From Bradyrhizobium hipponense (GTDB lineage: Bacteria > Pseudomonadota > Alphaproteobacteria > Rhizobiales > Xanthobacteraceae): a stretch of 40,935 nucleotides of DNA. A program made the translations under genes and the position numbers. The notes beneath the pieces were generated by a model. It did no database searches and was not told where the DNA came from. It worked only from the letters and a program-made list of their open reading frames with translations. The stretch covers positions 1 through 40,935 of the forward strand of contig NZ_VSTH01000070.1 in the NCBI RefSeq assembly GCF_008123965.1, given 5' to 3'. Below, piece after piece: positions 18,294 to 26,999 of the stretch; within the stretch, counting starts at the first letter, position 1, and each line of letters starts with the position of its first letter.

Positions 18294-18458
18294 ATGACTG
18301 AAAACCTCAACGTCACGGTCGTTTACCCGGCGGCGCGCAAGCCGTTCGAACAGCACGATGCACCGCCGACGGAAACGCTCGGCACCTTGAAGCCGCTGGT
18401 GCTGCAAGCGTTCGGTCACGAAGAAACCACCGGACCGGACGGCAGCACGACGACCTAA
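18294..18458 (+). pseudogene. Small ubiquitin-like (beta-grasp) protein, probable frameshift
   Basis: A strong AGGAG precedes the ATG. The frame reads MTENLNVTVVYPAARKPF, then TETLGTLKPLVLQAFG and DGSTTT before a stop. One base out of frame it continues FYRGKEALTDLGQTLGSIAG (18,460-18,520). The full order (strand, hairpin, helix, strand ending Y-x-G-K-x-x-L, then L-x-x-L) resembles a beta-grasp/ubiquitin-like small protein of about 90 residues. I infer the fold from the pattern only. If the shift is real the gene is dead; if it is a read error it is intact up to about 18,540, where the family's ending is lost. Confidence 0.5.
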
Positions 18459-18622
18459 CGTTCTATCGCGGCAAGGAGGCGCTCACTGATCTCGGCCAGA
18501 CACTCGGCTCGATCGCGGGACGCGCGCACGCCCCGACTATTTGCTTCCTTCCTTGCCAAGCCGCACGCTTCCAATGTGCAGCGCTTTGATCCAGACACGC
18601 CAGTCGACGAAAGACACCTGCA

Positions 18623-19849
18623 ATGAAGAAATGCAATTCTATCACAACTAAAGCGCTGGGCACGGCCGCTCTAGCGCTGACCTTAGTGACAGGCGCGGCG
18701 CTCGCAGGCGAATACAACACCGACAAGATTGGCGAGGTTCTGCTGCACTCGCGTCGCGACCTAACCCTGGTGTGCGCTCATCGAGGCCTGCATGGCACGC
18801 TGGTTGGTACCAACATCCACATTCCCGAGATCCGGGATATTCCCGAAAACTCTCGTGCCGCGATCAAGGCCGCCGCGGACAAGAACATCGAATGCGTTGA
18901 AATTGATCTGCGCTCGACCAATTGGGGCGACGTGATCTTGCTCCACGACACCAAGCTGGGCCGTACCACGAACGTCGGCGCAGTCAGGGGCAGCGGCATG
19001 CAAAACTACGACCCGTACAGTGATACGGGCTACAATCCGTTGCTCTCGGAATACTATTTTCCGCCGGAAGAGTTAAAACTACGGACAGCTAGCGCCAACG
19101 TGAATTCGGTCTCCAAAGAAAACTTGCCGAGCCTGGGCGACATCTTGCAATATATCAAAGACAACAAGATCGCTATCATTCTGCTTCTGGACATTCGGGA
19201 TGTCGACACCGCCCGTTCGGCGTGGGATATCGTGAAGAGACACAAGAACGCTTGGGGCACCCCGGCTAGCAAGTGGGTGTACTTCAAGATGAATGTCTCC
19301 AAAATCAGAGCCGCCACGCCGGTGGACTTTGAGGAGCTTGGTATCTTTGACACGAAATCGGAGGCGGGATCTTTCCGCTTCATTCCAGGGTTTCTCCCGA
19401 ACTTTATCGATACTAGTAGAGGGACCGATCAAGCGCTCCAGAACTGGCGCGCTTATTACGACAGGCCTTACGTGTGGGGGACCGAATTAGTGGTGAAGCA
19501 ATACGACAATCGGCTCAGCTTCCCGCTAAACAACATCATGAACGCCTATTCCGCGTTGCGGACAACCGGTTATCCCAAGGTGATGGGCAATTACCAACCG
19601 GTTCCAGAAACAAAAAACTATCAGTATTTCTCGCACCTTGGGCGGTGCTGCGTCATGCCGACGGATTGGTACTGGAAGTCCAAATTTGGCTATGGGGAGG
19701 ATACCGCTGATCATCGGGAAGACTTGAACTGGATGATTAACCTCGCAGGTTCGAGCTACGGCTACGTTCTCACCGACGACCCGCTGACCGCCATCCAGAC
19801 TCTCAAGAAAGCCAACCGCCGTAACACGAGCGTGATCTGGAACGACTGA
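18623..19849 (+). CDS. Secreted glycerophosphodiester phosphodiesterase-like protein
   Basis: 408 aa with a Sec signal peptide (residues 1-28, cleavage after ALA). The GDPD active-site set is present in order: H53-R54-G (CAHRGLHG), E75-N76 (IPENSRAA), E93 and D95 (CVEIDLRS) and H108-D109 (LLHDTKLGRTT). GDPD enzymes hydrolyse glycerophosphodiesters or related phospholipids to glycerol 3-phosphate and an alcohol. The long C-terminal half is divergent from cytoplasmic GlpQ, so the substrate may differ; some secreted relatives are phospholipases. No operon partner. A hairpin terminator lies 26 bp after the stop. Confidence 0.85.
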   Translation: MKKCNSITTKALGTAALALTLVTGAALAGEYNTDKIGEVLLHSRRDLTLVCAHRGLHGTLVGTNIHIPEIRDIPENSRAAIKAAADKNIECVEIDLRSTNWGDVILLHDTKLGRTTNVGAVRGSGMQNYDPYSDTGYNPLLSEYYFPPEELKLRTASANVNSVSKENLPSLGDILQYIKDNKIAIILLLDIRDVDTARSAWDIVKRHKNAWGTPASKWVYFKMNVSKIRAATPVDFEELGIFDTKSEAGSFRFIPGFLPNFIDTSRGTDQALQNWRAYYDRPYVWGTELVVKQYDNRLSFPLNNIMNAYSALRTTGYPKVMGNYQPVPETKNYQYFSHLGRCCVMPTDWYWKSKFGYGEDTADHREDLNWMINLAGSSYGYVLTDDPLTAIQTLKKANRRNTSVIWND

Positions 19850-19874
19850 GCTTCGATTGTCCCCATCGCTCCTT

Positions 19875-19898
19875 CCGCGGCAAGGTGTGCCGCGGTTT
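19875..19898 (+). terminator. Rho-independent terminator after the phosphodiesterase gene
   Basis: CCGCGGCA (19,875-19,882) and TGCCGCGG (19,888-19,895) form an exact 8-bp GC-rich stem with a 5-base loop, followed by TTT. Confidence 0.7.
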
Positions 19899-20059
19899 GC
19901 TTCATGCGAAAGCCTGAGATGACGCCGCCATCCGATAACACAACGCCGACCCCTCCATCAATTCACCGAAGCAAGCGACGGCAGCCACATCGGACGCTTC
20001 GCAGATCATCAGCTGGCGCAACGCATCCTCCTCGAAGAAAACGTCGCCCTCGAGAAGCA

Positions 20060-20215
20060 AGCAGTCCGGTGCGCCTGAACGTCGACAATAATCAGTTGAC
20101 CAGGCTGCCCGATCCGCTTCCGGCGGCTCTACGCCGGCGGGCCGAACCAGTTGTCCGTCCAGACACTTCGTACGCCAAAGCTGTTTGGCATAACGACTGA
20201 ACGTCCCCGCTCATG
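20060..20215 (+). pseudogene. Remnant of an LRR protein of the IpaH/NEL effector style
   Basis: One frame contains RLNVDNNQLTRLPDPLPAAL, a single perfect repeat of the L-x-V-x-x-N-Q-L-T-x-L-P type. This is found in bacterial E3 ligase effectors of the IpaH/NEL class, which occur in some bradyrhizobia as type III effectors. A shifted frame continues PNQLSVQTLRTPKLF, which looks like a decayed second repeat. No NEL catalytic domain and no start region are recognisable. It is a fragment only. Confidence 0.5.
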
Positions 20216-20283
20216 GGAAAGCATTCAGGTTGTCGGCACCTGGTGACAACCACGTTTCTCGTCCGCGCCGCTTGCGTTTCGGG

Positions 20284-20327
20284 ATGTAAGAGGCCGGATA
20301 TGGAATGTAAGAGGTCGGACATATTGT
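20284..20327. repeat. Short tandem direct repeat
   Basis: ATGTAAGAGGCCGGATATGG is followed at once by ATGTAAGAGGTCGGACATAT. The two units differ at few positions. Repeated end sequences of this kind are found at the ends of IS21-type elements, but no transposase was seen beside them. Confidence 0.5.
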
Positions 20328-20914
20328 CACGCCCGACTCGTTGGGTTGAATCGCACGTAGCGTGAGGTCGCACGATCCTGAACGTAGTTGGCGATGGCTC
20401 CAAAGCTTCACGATGGATAACAAACGTTGCGAATATCACAAGTGTTGAGCCGCAGGCCGCCTGAGGCTGTTGCGCACTCTTCGGGGTGCTTGGTGCGCCA
20501 AGCAGTTTATGCACCGCATCGGTGACGTCGGTGCGCTTGCCACCGGAGCAGGGCGACCAATTCGAGACCAAGCGGGGACGTGAGCGATGATCCGAAAGTA
20601 CCGGGGCGGTGGCGCCTAGCCGCAAGAGCGCATTCGATGCTTTCGTTGCGTCGACCTGCGTTCCGAGAGACGGTGATGCTGGGCATTGCGCTAGAAGAAA
20701 CGCGGATTGGGAGAGATATGATGAGTCAGAGCCAGCGCACCTGTTGGACCTACAGAGCACATCGATGTGCGACAGCCGTCGCGGTCCTTGCGACAACAAC
20801 GGCTTGTGCACGGAGCCGGCACGTCCGCCGATATTGTTCAGTTGGTCCTTCGGTGGGCAGTGATTGCGTGAGTAGCTGTCATCCTAACAGTGCTGCGTAG
20901 TCGTTCTGAAGTCA

Positions 20915-20930
20915 TGATGCGATCTGGAGT
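20915..20930 (+). repeat. Duplicate of the porin start region
   Basis: TGATGCGATCTGGAGT here is identical to 21,142-21,157, where it spans the start codon of the porin gene. The following codons diverge (LTLPLV against LFWAAT). This may be the stump of a tandem porin copy lost by deletion. Confidence 0.6.
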
Positions 20931-21143
20931 CTTGACGCTACCCCTCGTACGAAGTGCCCGAAGACCAAGACCCTGCAATTCGGCTCGGCTCGCGGCTTGC
21001 TTCGTTCACGGCGTCATCACCAATCGCGGTGTGGTCATCTTCGAGGCGGACTCGGCGCGCATTGCCGGTAGCGTCTGGGTTTGCTGTGCGGCGATAACTT
21101 AAGGCGCTCGGTTGTGGACCGGGACAATGCAAAGGAGTCTTTG

Positions 21144-22830
21144 ATGCGATCTGGAGTTCTTTTTTGGGCAGCCACAACAATTGCGCTCCTCCCAAGCGGT
21201 GCAGTCCATTCGGCGGACTTGGAGCCTGCAGTGAGGCTACCGGCAGCGGTGTGGAGCTGGTCCGGAGGATATATTGGCGGGCACGTCGGCGGTGGGTACG
21301 GCCGGACCTCCTTCAGCAATCCCTACGGTCCGTCAATCTATGGGGGCGTGGTCGATACCCCTTCGTTTCTGGCAGGTGGTCAGACCGGCTACAACTGGCA
21401 GATGAGCAGCTGGGTCGTTGGCGTCGAACTGGATGCCAGCGGTGCTGCCTCCGACGGCACAAATACCTGCCTCGCCGCCTCCGGCAGGATTGTGAGCGCA
21501 AACTGCAAGGCAAGTCCAAACGTCTTTGTCAGCGGGACCGGTCGCGTAGGTTATGCGTTTGGCGCGCAAGGCCACACGCTGGCCTACCTCAAGGGAGGCG
21601 TAGCTTGGCAAAACAATCGGGGCGACGTCGCCAATAACAACGAGTTTGATCAGTGGCCACAGGAGAAAACTCATTTCGACTATGGTCGCGTCGGTGAGGT
21701 CATCGGGCTGGGCGTCGAGCAAGCGCTTACGCCTGCATGGTCCGTCAAATTTGAGTATGATTATCTGCATTTCGGCGGCCCGAGTGTCGCGACCCCTCCG
21801 ACCGTGCAGGATCCGCCGTTTGCCATTCTTCCGGCGAACACAACCAGCCTATCGAGCAACTACCACATTGGAAAGGTCGGGTTGAACTACCACTTTGGCG
21901 CCGACCCGCGCGCCTCGCAATGGTTCGATGCGCCGCTGTATGCAAAAGAACCCAGCAGCGTGCCGCCGATTGCGTACACGGCCGGTTGGTCAGTCGAAGG
22001 CGGATCGCGGCTCTGGCTCAGCCGGGGAAGATTCCAGTGGGACCACGGCATAGACCCAAGCATTCTCATATCGAGGCTCACTTATCACGGACTAGACGGA
22101 CTTTCGGGAGAACTATTTGGCCGTGTTGACAGCCCGTGGGGAATATTCCTGAAGGGCAATATTGGCCTCGGGCGCTTCAACAAAGGAAACATGAATGACG
22201 AAGATTGGGGCGTTGACCTCTCCTACGTCAACTCAGTATCAGGCCAGGCAAACGGAAACTTCACGTACTACACGGCCGATGCGGGTTACGACTTCCTGCG
22301 CGGCACCAACTACAAGGTCGGCGGATTTATCGGTTGGACCTATTACGGCCAAAAGTCGGACTCGCTAGGAGACGTGCAGATCGCTAACCCCATGATGCCA
22401 AGCTTGGCACCGGGTGACGACAGGGTCGTCGGCAGCCAGGATACTCAGTGGAATGCGCCTCGTGTCGGCCTAAGCGCCGAAACCATGCTCACCGAGCGTT
22501 GGCGCTTAAGCGGCGACGCCGCTTACCTGCCTTGGACCGGTTTCAGGGGTCGTGACAATCATCTCTTGCGCAAAACGACCACCTTCGATGATCAACGCGG
22601 GGATGGAGGCGGGGGGGGTCCAGCTTGAGGGCGTGTTGTCTTATCTCGTTACCAGCAACTTCAGCGTCGGCGTCGGTGGCCGCTATTGGGCAATGTGGAC
22701 CAAAAAGCACAGCGATACGACATGTACCGGCTGCGGCCCGGACCCGATCAGTGTTGATGAGCTTGGTAGTGAGAAGTACAGTATGGAGCGCTGGGGTACG
22801 TTCTTACAGGCCTCCTATAAGTTCAATTGA
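21144..22830 (+). pseudogene. Outer-membrane beta-barrel porin (Omp25/OmpA-like of Rhizobiales), frameshifted in a G8 tract
   Basis: Outer-membrane protein with a signal peptide (MRSGVLFWAATTIALLPSGA, cleavage after HSA). The N-terminal barrel of about 250 residues begins WSWSGGYIGGHVGGGYG, the Rhizobiales Omp25-type motif, and ends GKVGLNYHFG. A second barrel follows from about residue 290 (GWSVEGGSRLWLSRGRFQW). The frame stops soon after the run of eight G at 22,611-22,618, giving 494 residues. With seven G it would continue VQLEGVLSYLVTSNFSVGVG and end in the aromatic QASYKFN, giving 561 residues and a proper barrel end. AAAGGAG lies 9 bp before the ATG. Either a real mutation, slipped-strand phase variation or a base-call error. 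Confidence 0.82.
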
Positions 22831-23069
22831 AACGGCTCAACCGTAGCCAGGCTCCAGACTCCGGAAGAGCAGCCACCGCGAAAAAGGTCGACCGGCCGAG
22901 CAGATAGAACGCGAGAAGGATGTCGACAATCATCATCCCCACCGCATGCCTAGAGCGGGTTCGGTTCGAATTGCATCGCAGGCGAGTCTCAAAGTGAGCG
23001 AAGCGTGATTCATCCTTGTGGCCGGGAGGAGGCCGGCAAGGATGGCGCATGCAGACGCTTCGGATTCGG
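22831..23069. other. Intergenic stretch after the porin gene
   Basis: No gene supported. The segment leads into the IS630 remnant and probably includes its terminal part, but I could not define inverted repeats. Confidence 0.35.
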
Positions 23070-23413
23070 GTGATCAAGGCTGTTGTTGAGGACGGTCTTT
23101 CGCGGAACTAAGGCGGCTCGGATTTTCCGGGTCGGGATCGCGAGTGCGATTCGTTGGGTGAGCGCGTTCGAGGTGACGCACCGCACGACGCCTTTGCCAA
23201 CCGGCGGGACCGGCGTTCCGTGCTGAGGCCGCACAGGGATTGGCTCCCGGAACTGCGGCGCAATGAGAACGATCTGACGCTCGATGCGATCGCCGAGCGT
23301 CTGCTTGGCACGCACGGCGTGGAAGCTGACAAGTCGATGCTGTCGCGCGCTTCTTCGCCGGTCGATCCCCGTCAGCCGCTGGATCTCTCGTTGGCTCGTC
23401 TGGCGCTCAATTA
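23070..23413 (+). mobile_element. IS630-family transposase remnant, N-terminal region
   Basis: Three frames together read as the start of an IS630 transposase: IKAVVEDGLSR (near 23,080), AARIFRVGIASAIRWVSAFE (near 23,120) and RPHRDWLPELRRNENDLTLD followed by AIAERLLGTHGVEADKSMLS (23,229-23,350). Frameshifts lie near 23,105, 23,220 and 23,350. The catalytic DDE domain is absent. The element is dead. Confidence 0.75.
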
Positions 23414-23584
23414 ACGTAAATACGGCGCTTTGCAGATGCGGCTTCAAGACGCTCAACTCCCGGTCCCCTCTTCCCTAAAGGGGGCGAAAATAAACGTCCT
23501 GCTGCGCGCTTTGCGGCCGATCAGCCGCCCAGCCAGGCGGAATCAGGTGGGGGAGTTTGAGGTGACCTCACCCGGGGGATTTTG

Positions 23585-24101
23585 ACCGACCGTCGGGGCA
23601 AGCGGACGAGGCCGATCGCGCGTCGCAGCGCGACGGGAAAGCTATCCGCAGAGCCGTCAGGCTGGACGATCTCATAGGCGAGTTCGAGGTCTTCGGTGCC
23701 ACGAACACGAACACGGTAGACCGGTTCGCCCGCGACCTTGCCGTCGTGTTCGAGGGCAGGAACGGCTGTATCTTCGCCGGTCCATTCCCAAGGGCAAGAG
23801 GGTTTCATCTAGCTGCTCATTCCGGCACCGACGGGCAGGCACAGAACAGCCTCGATGGAGAACCCGGCTTCGATATCTCGGTCGTGATAGTCGGGTTCGG
23901 AGAGAGTCGTCGGATTGACGGGGCTGAAGAGAAGCGCGATGGCTTCGAGGATCGCGGTCTTGCCGACGTCGCCGCCACCGAGAATGACATCACGCCGCGC
24001 GACGGCTTCCACTTGAGAGAGGTGATGCCGCGAAAGCGGTCTATGGTGAGAGCGTAGATCGCAGCGGCCGGCGGTTTGGCTGACGGTGCGGTATCGGTCA
24101 T
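23585..24101 (-). pseudogene. OLD-family ATP-dependent endonuclease, N-terminal remnant
   Basis: Start MTDTAPSAKPPAAAIYALTI, then FRGITSLKWKPSRGVM. A one-base loss near 23,990 shifts the frame into VILGGGDVGKTAILEAIALL, which carries the Walker A loop GGGDVGKT. A stop follows at 23,809, then the next frame continues VYRVRVRGTEDLELAYEIVQ and ALRRAIGLVRL before matching is lost near 23,585. The TOPRIM nuclease half is missing. The ATG overlaps the stop of the Fic gene (ATGA), so both once formed one operon. Confidence 0.75.
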
Positions 24102-24740
24102 CTGGCCTCCCAGACTTGTCGCCAGGCGAATTCCGAGGGACGGATTCGATAGCGAGCGAAATTGCCTTCATGCAGGCCTATCAGTTCGGCTTCGACGATT
24201 TCGGCGAAATGCTCGCGGTCGTCGGGGACGATCTCTTTCTCCGACCAAGCTGCTATTCTTGCTGCGACGTCACTCCAACCCACGCGCGCGCGGACAAGTT
24301 CGGCGATGAGCTCGCGAAACTGTTCGCGGTAGCGAAGTCGGAAGGGATCGGGTTCGCCGAGGGATTGGCGAACGGCGGCGTAGCGAGCGGCCGAGCGCCC
24401 ATAGGCCCAGATGAAGACGTCCTTGAGAAGGTCGATTTTCTTCAACTCGTAAACACCGAGCACGGCTTCCGTATAGATCTGCCGGGGCACATCGGCGAAC
24501 GACAGCGGCGCTAGGTTGCGCTTGATGAGCGGGATGTTGGCGGCGAGGCGCGACACGCGCTTGTTCACGTCGTCGAAGGGCTGCAGGTATGGAAGCTGCA
24601 CCATCACGAAGAACGCTTGTTCGAAGGGGTCGCTGATCGCGGCAGCGGTTGCCAGTATCTGATCGAAGCTTTCCTCAATGAGCTGCGGCACCTCCAGCGG
24701 ATGGAAGGCGGAGCGTTCGATACCCGGCGATGTAACGCAG
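24098..24740 (-). pseudogene. Fic-domain protein with degenerate motif, N-terminally truncated
   Basis: The recognisable protein runs from AFHPLEVPQLIEESFDQIL to the end IRPSEFAWRQVWEAR. It contains the Fic fold with the motif region LPYLQPFDDVNKRVSRL. Canonical Fic AMP-transferases have HxFxDGNGRxxR; here the catalytic His is Gln and GNGR is VNKR. From memory, relatives of this subgroup share these changes, so this may be a family feature and not decay. An open frame extends to 24,910, but the part upstream of about 24,740 looks unrelated to the Fic family and no clean start is visible. It lies between the XRE gene and the OLD remnant. Confidence 0.65.
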
Positions 24741-24882
24741 CCTGCCTGCCGCTCGGAAAACGTTTGGGACGCGCGCTGGAGCCGCGCGATCGCTTTGCTT
24801 GTGGCACTCAACAAACCACAGTCTCCCACCGACGTATGATAGTTATTCCTTCCCACGACGTGGACGCGCTGGCTTGCGACCT

Positions 24883-25137
24883 TTAGGCAAAGTCTTGGGA
24901 ATCCCCGCACGTTTGGCCCGCACGTTTGGAAGGCCGAACAAAGAACTCGGACAACTGAACGTCCAGCGTTTCGGCGATGCGGCTGAGAAGATCAATTGTC
25001 GGGTTTTTCGATTGCCGCTCAAGACAACCCAGGTAGGAGCGGTCAACCCCGGCCTCGTAAGCCAATTTCTCTTGCGAAATACCGCGCTCCACGCGGATCC
25101 GACGCACATTTCTGGCCACAAGCGCGCGAGCTTTCAT
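24883..25137 (-). CDS. XRE-family HTH transcriptional regulator
   Basis: 84 aa from the ATG at 25,137 (an alternative ATG at 25,149 adds four residues). The helix-turn-helix covers ARNVRRIRVERGISQEKLAY and AGVDRSYLGCLERQSKNPT, followed by IDLLSRIAETLDVQLSEFFV, a classic single-domain XRE repressor. No good ribosome site is visible, and an IS5-type remnant abuts its upstream side, so expression is doubtful. It may have controlled the Fic/OLD genes downstream. Confidence 0.75.
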   Translation of the reverse strand: MKARALVARNVRRIRVERGISQEKLAYEAGVDRSYLGCLERQSKNPTIDLLSRIAETLDVQLSEFFVRPSKRAGQTCGDSQDFA

Positions 25138-25169
25138 GCGCCAAAGCATGTCATTCGGCCGGGCCGTCA

Positions 25170-25345
25170 AACCACTGGCTATAACCAGAGCGGCGGCGAG
25201 ACAAACAAAGGCAAGGAAGTTTCGCGCCAGCCTGTCGTATCGCGTGGCGATGCGCCGAAAGTCCTTCAGGCGGCTAAAGGCGTTCACAATAAGATGGCGT
25301 TCTCGATAGAGGCGTTTGCTAAAGCGCAAAGGTTGCGTGCGATGC
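25170..25345 (-). mobile_element. IS5-family (IS427-like) transposase C-terminal remnant
   Basis: The minus-strand frame reads RHLIVNAFSRLKDFRRIATR and YDRLARNFLAFVCLAAALVI. This is the conserved C-terminal segment of IS427-type transposases (N-x-F-x-x-x-K-x-x-R-R-I-A-T-R-Y-D), containing the last catalytic region. It is fused in frame to the XRE gene start. No other part of the element remains. Confidence 0.7.
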
Positions 25346-25454
25346 TGCGGTTTGGAATGACCGATTTGGTCCCACGCCGATGCAGTTCGGCGCGGTCGCA
25401 AGCCTTATCACCGAGCATGTGTTTCGACGGCTTCACTCGGCGGAGACGCGTGGA

Positions 25455-25800
25455 CTCAACCCAACTGCCTGTCCTGGTTGACGGCGATGGCGGCTTCGGG
25501 AATTTCAACAATGCGCGTCTTCTGGCACGCAAACTTCATCACCTTGGCGCTGCTGGTGTCGCGCTGGAGGACAGCTGTTTTCCGAAGACGAACTCGCTTA
25601 TTGGCGATGAGCATCCCCTCGCCGACATCGACGAGTTCTCCGGCCGTCTGCGGGCAGTGAAGGATGCAATTGCGGAAGACTTCGTCCTTGTAGCCCCGGA
25701 TCGAAGCGCTGATCGGCGGCCATGGAATGGACGAGGCAATTTTGCGCGCTCACGCTTATGCCGACGCGGGAGCCGATGCGATCCTCATTCACTCGCGACG
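25455..25800 (+). pseudogene. PEP mutase/isocitrate lyase-family remnant 1 (middle part)
   Basis: The frame begins TQLPVLVDGDGGFGNFNNAR and continues LARKLHHLGAAGVALEDSCF, PKTNSLIGDEHPLADIDEFS and RLRAVKDAIAEDFVLVA. A one-base shift in a CCCC run near 25,695 leads to RIEALIGGHGMDEAILRAHA and YADAGADAILIHS. This is the PEP mutase fold. The diagnostic EDKx5NS of true PEP mutase appears as EDSCFPKTNS (K to S). PEP mutase converts PEP to phosphonopyruvate, the first step of phosphonate biosynthesis. Both ends are lost to IS remnants. Confidence 0.75.
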
Positions 25801-26309
25801 GAGCGCCGCACAGCAGGCTGTATCGCAAGGCAGCCGGGCGGGAGGCCAAGCTTTGCTATATGGGCCACGCCACCATGGAGAACCGGCATGGGCTGGCGGT
25901 GGCTGGCATGGTCACGCACGCCAACGGCACCGCCGAGCGTCGCGCCTCGGAGATCATGCTTAAAGCCAAGAGCAAAGCTGCCGGTGGCCGCATCACGGTC
26001 GGTGAGGACAAGGCCTACGATACCGCCGATCATGTCGCCAATCTTCGCGCCATCAACGTGACACCACATGTGACGCAGAACCAGGCCGTCACCAAAGCCG
26101 GCAAGACCCGCAACAGCGCCATCGACGAACGAACCACGCGGCATCCGGGGTACGGCATGTCGCAATCGCGACGAGCGATGGTCGAGTGCATCTTTGGTTG
26201 GGGCAAGCAGCACGGGACCATGCGCAAGACCAAACATCGCGGCATCGGCTGCGTCGCCGCCGACTTCATGCTCAATCTGATCGCCTATAACCTTGATTCG
26301 CATCCCTAA
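25785..26309 (+). mobile_element. IS5-family transposase C-terminal half
   Basis: The frame reads RLYRKAAGREAKLCYMGHAT, ENRHGLAVAGMVTHANGTAE, GEDKAYDTADHVANLRA and VECIFGWGKQHGTMRKTKHR, and ends at a TAA at 26,307. It includes the second catalytic Asp and the Glu region of an IS5-type DDE transposase. The N-terminal half is absent where it meets the PEP mutase remnant. It is a different IS5 lineage from the ones at 12.5 and 25.2 kb. Confidence 0.82.
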
Positions 26310-26449
26310 ACTCTTTGCCGCTTAGCCACCGCGCGTCAGCGTACACCCAACACCGGACAAGAAAATTATATCCAAATCCGCCGTGCCGCCCCCACAATGA
26401 CCGGCCAGAATAAGAAACCTCTCCACTTCATGGTTTTTCTGCAAACTGC

Positions 26450-26735
26450 TAAACCGCGTTTGTCTCAAGTCGACCCAGAAAGCGGACGGAATCGCCGGTC
26501 ATGAGGTCGGAGCTGAAAACTGAGCCTTGCTCGCATCCATCGTGGCGACCTGTAAGCTCAACGGAGTCAACACGGTCGCCTACATCGCCGAAACACTCAA
26601 GGTGATCATTGTGGCCTATCCCCAAAAGCAAAATCGACAGCCTCGTGCCATGGCGATTCCGCAAAAGCGTCAAGCCAGCATCAATAGGGTTGCGGCTAAG
26701 CGCTTACGGTTGAGCGCGCCTTTTAAGCGAATTAC
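26450..26735 (+). mobile_element. IS66 TnpC C-terminal remnant
   Basis: ALLASIVATCKLNGVNTVAY followed by IAETLKVIIVAYPQ matches the conserved end of IS66 transposases (A-x-x-I-x-T-C-K-L-N-G-V-x-P-x-A-Y). Upstream in the same frame AENW has become AEN-stop, a nonsense change at about 26,521. It is a degenerate fragment. Confidence 0.65.
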
Positions 26736-26754
26736 GTGACTAAGAATAACTGAC

Positions 26755-26771
26755 ATCAACAGGGTGTTGAT
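26755..26771. promoter_or_regulatory. Perfect palindrome ATCAACA-GGG-TGTTGAT
   Basis: Exact 7-bp inverted arms with a 3-base spacer, in a noncoding gap. The half-site ATCAAC/GTTGAT recurs 140 bp downstream beside the FNR/FixK-type box. It may be an operator; no regulator is known for it here. Confidence 0.4.
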
Positions 26772-26910
26772 ATCGAAACTGGTGCCACTTCAACAAGATG
26801 CGGCGACGAGGCGCTGAAAGTTAGCTGATTCCCATCGCAGAACTTCCGTATCGAGAATTGATGCTCGATTCTGCGATCGCGATACCGGAACGCAACAACT
26901 TGCGCCCACT

Positions 26911-26938
26911 ATCAACGTTAGTAGTTGATCTGGATCAA
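26911..26938 (+). promoter_or_regulatory. FNR/FixK-type box with overlapping palindrome
   Basis: TTGATCTGGATCAA at 26,925-26,938 is a perfect match to the anaerobox consensus TTGAT-N4-ATCAA used by FixK2/FixK/FNR regulators, which switch genes on at low oxygen in rhizobia. Immediately upstream, ATCAAC-N7-GTTGAT (26,911-26,929) forms a second dyad sharing the half-site. The first coding sequence downstream is the second PEP mutase remnant. No clear -10 element was identified. Confidence 0.65.
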
Positions 26939-26999
26939 AGACGCATGTCACTGAACAGTTGACAAACGTCGGATCAATCAAGCGTTACCTGCAGGTGTT

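Larger units (their letters stand above)
20216..21143. other. Gene-poor stretch with repeats
   Basis: About 930 bp without a supportable gene. It contains two near-identical units around TGTAAGAGG (20,285-20,325) that resemble internal terminal repeats of an insertion element. It also holds a copy of the first bases of the downstream porin gene at 20,915. Open frames here lack family matches and start sites. Confidence 0.45.

Noticed and set aside
20284..20327. CRISPR-like short repeats
   Set aside because: Only two adjacent units with no spacer; no cas genes in the window.
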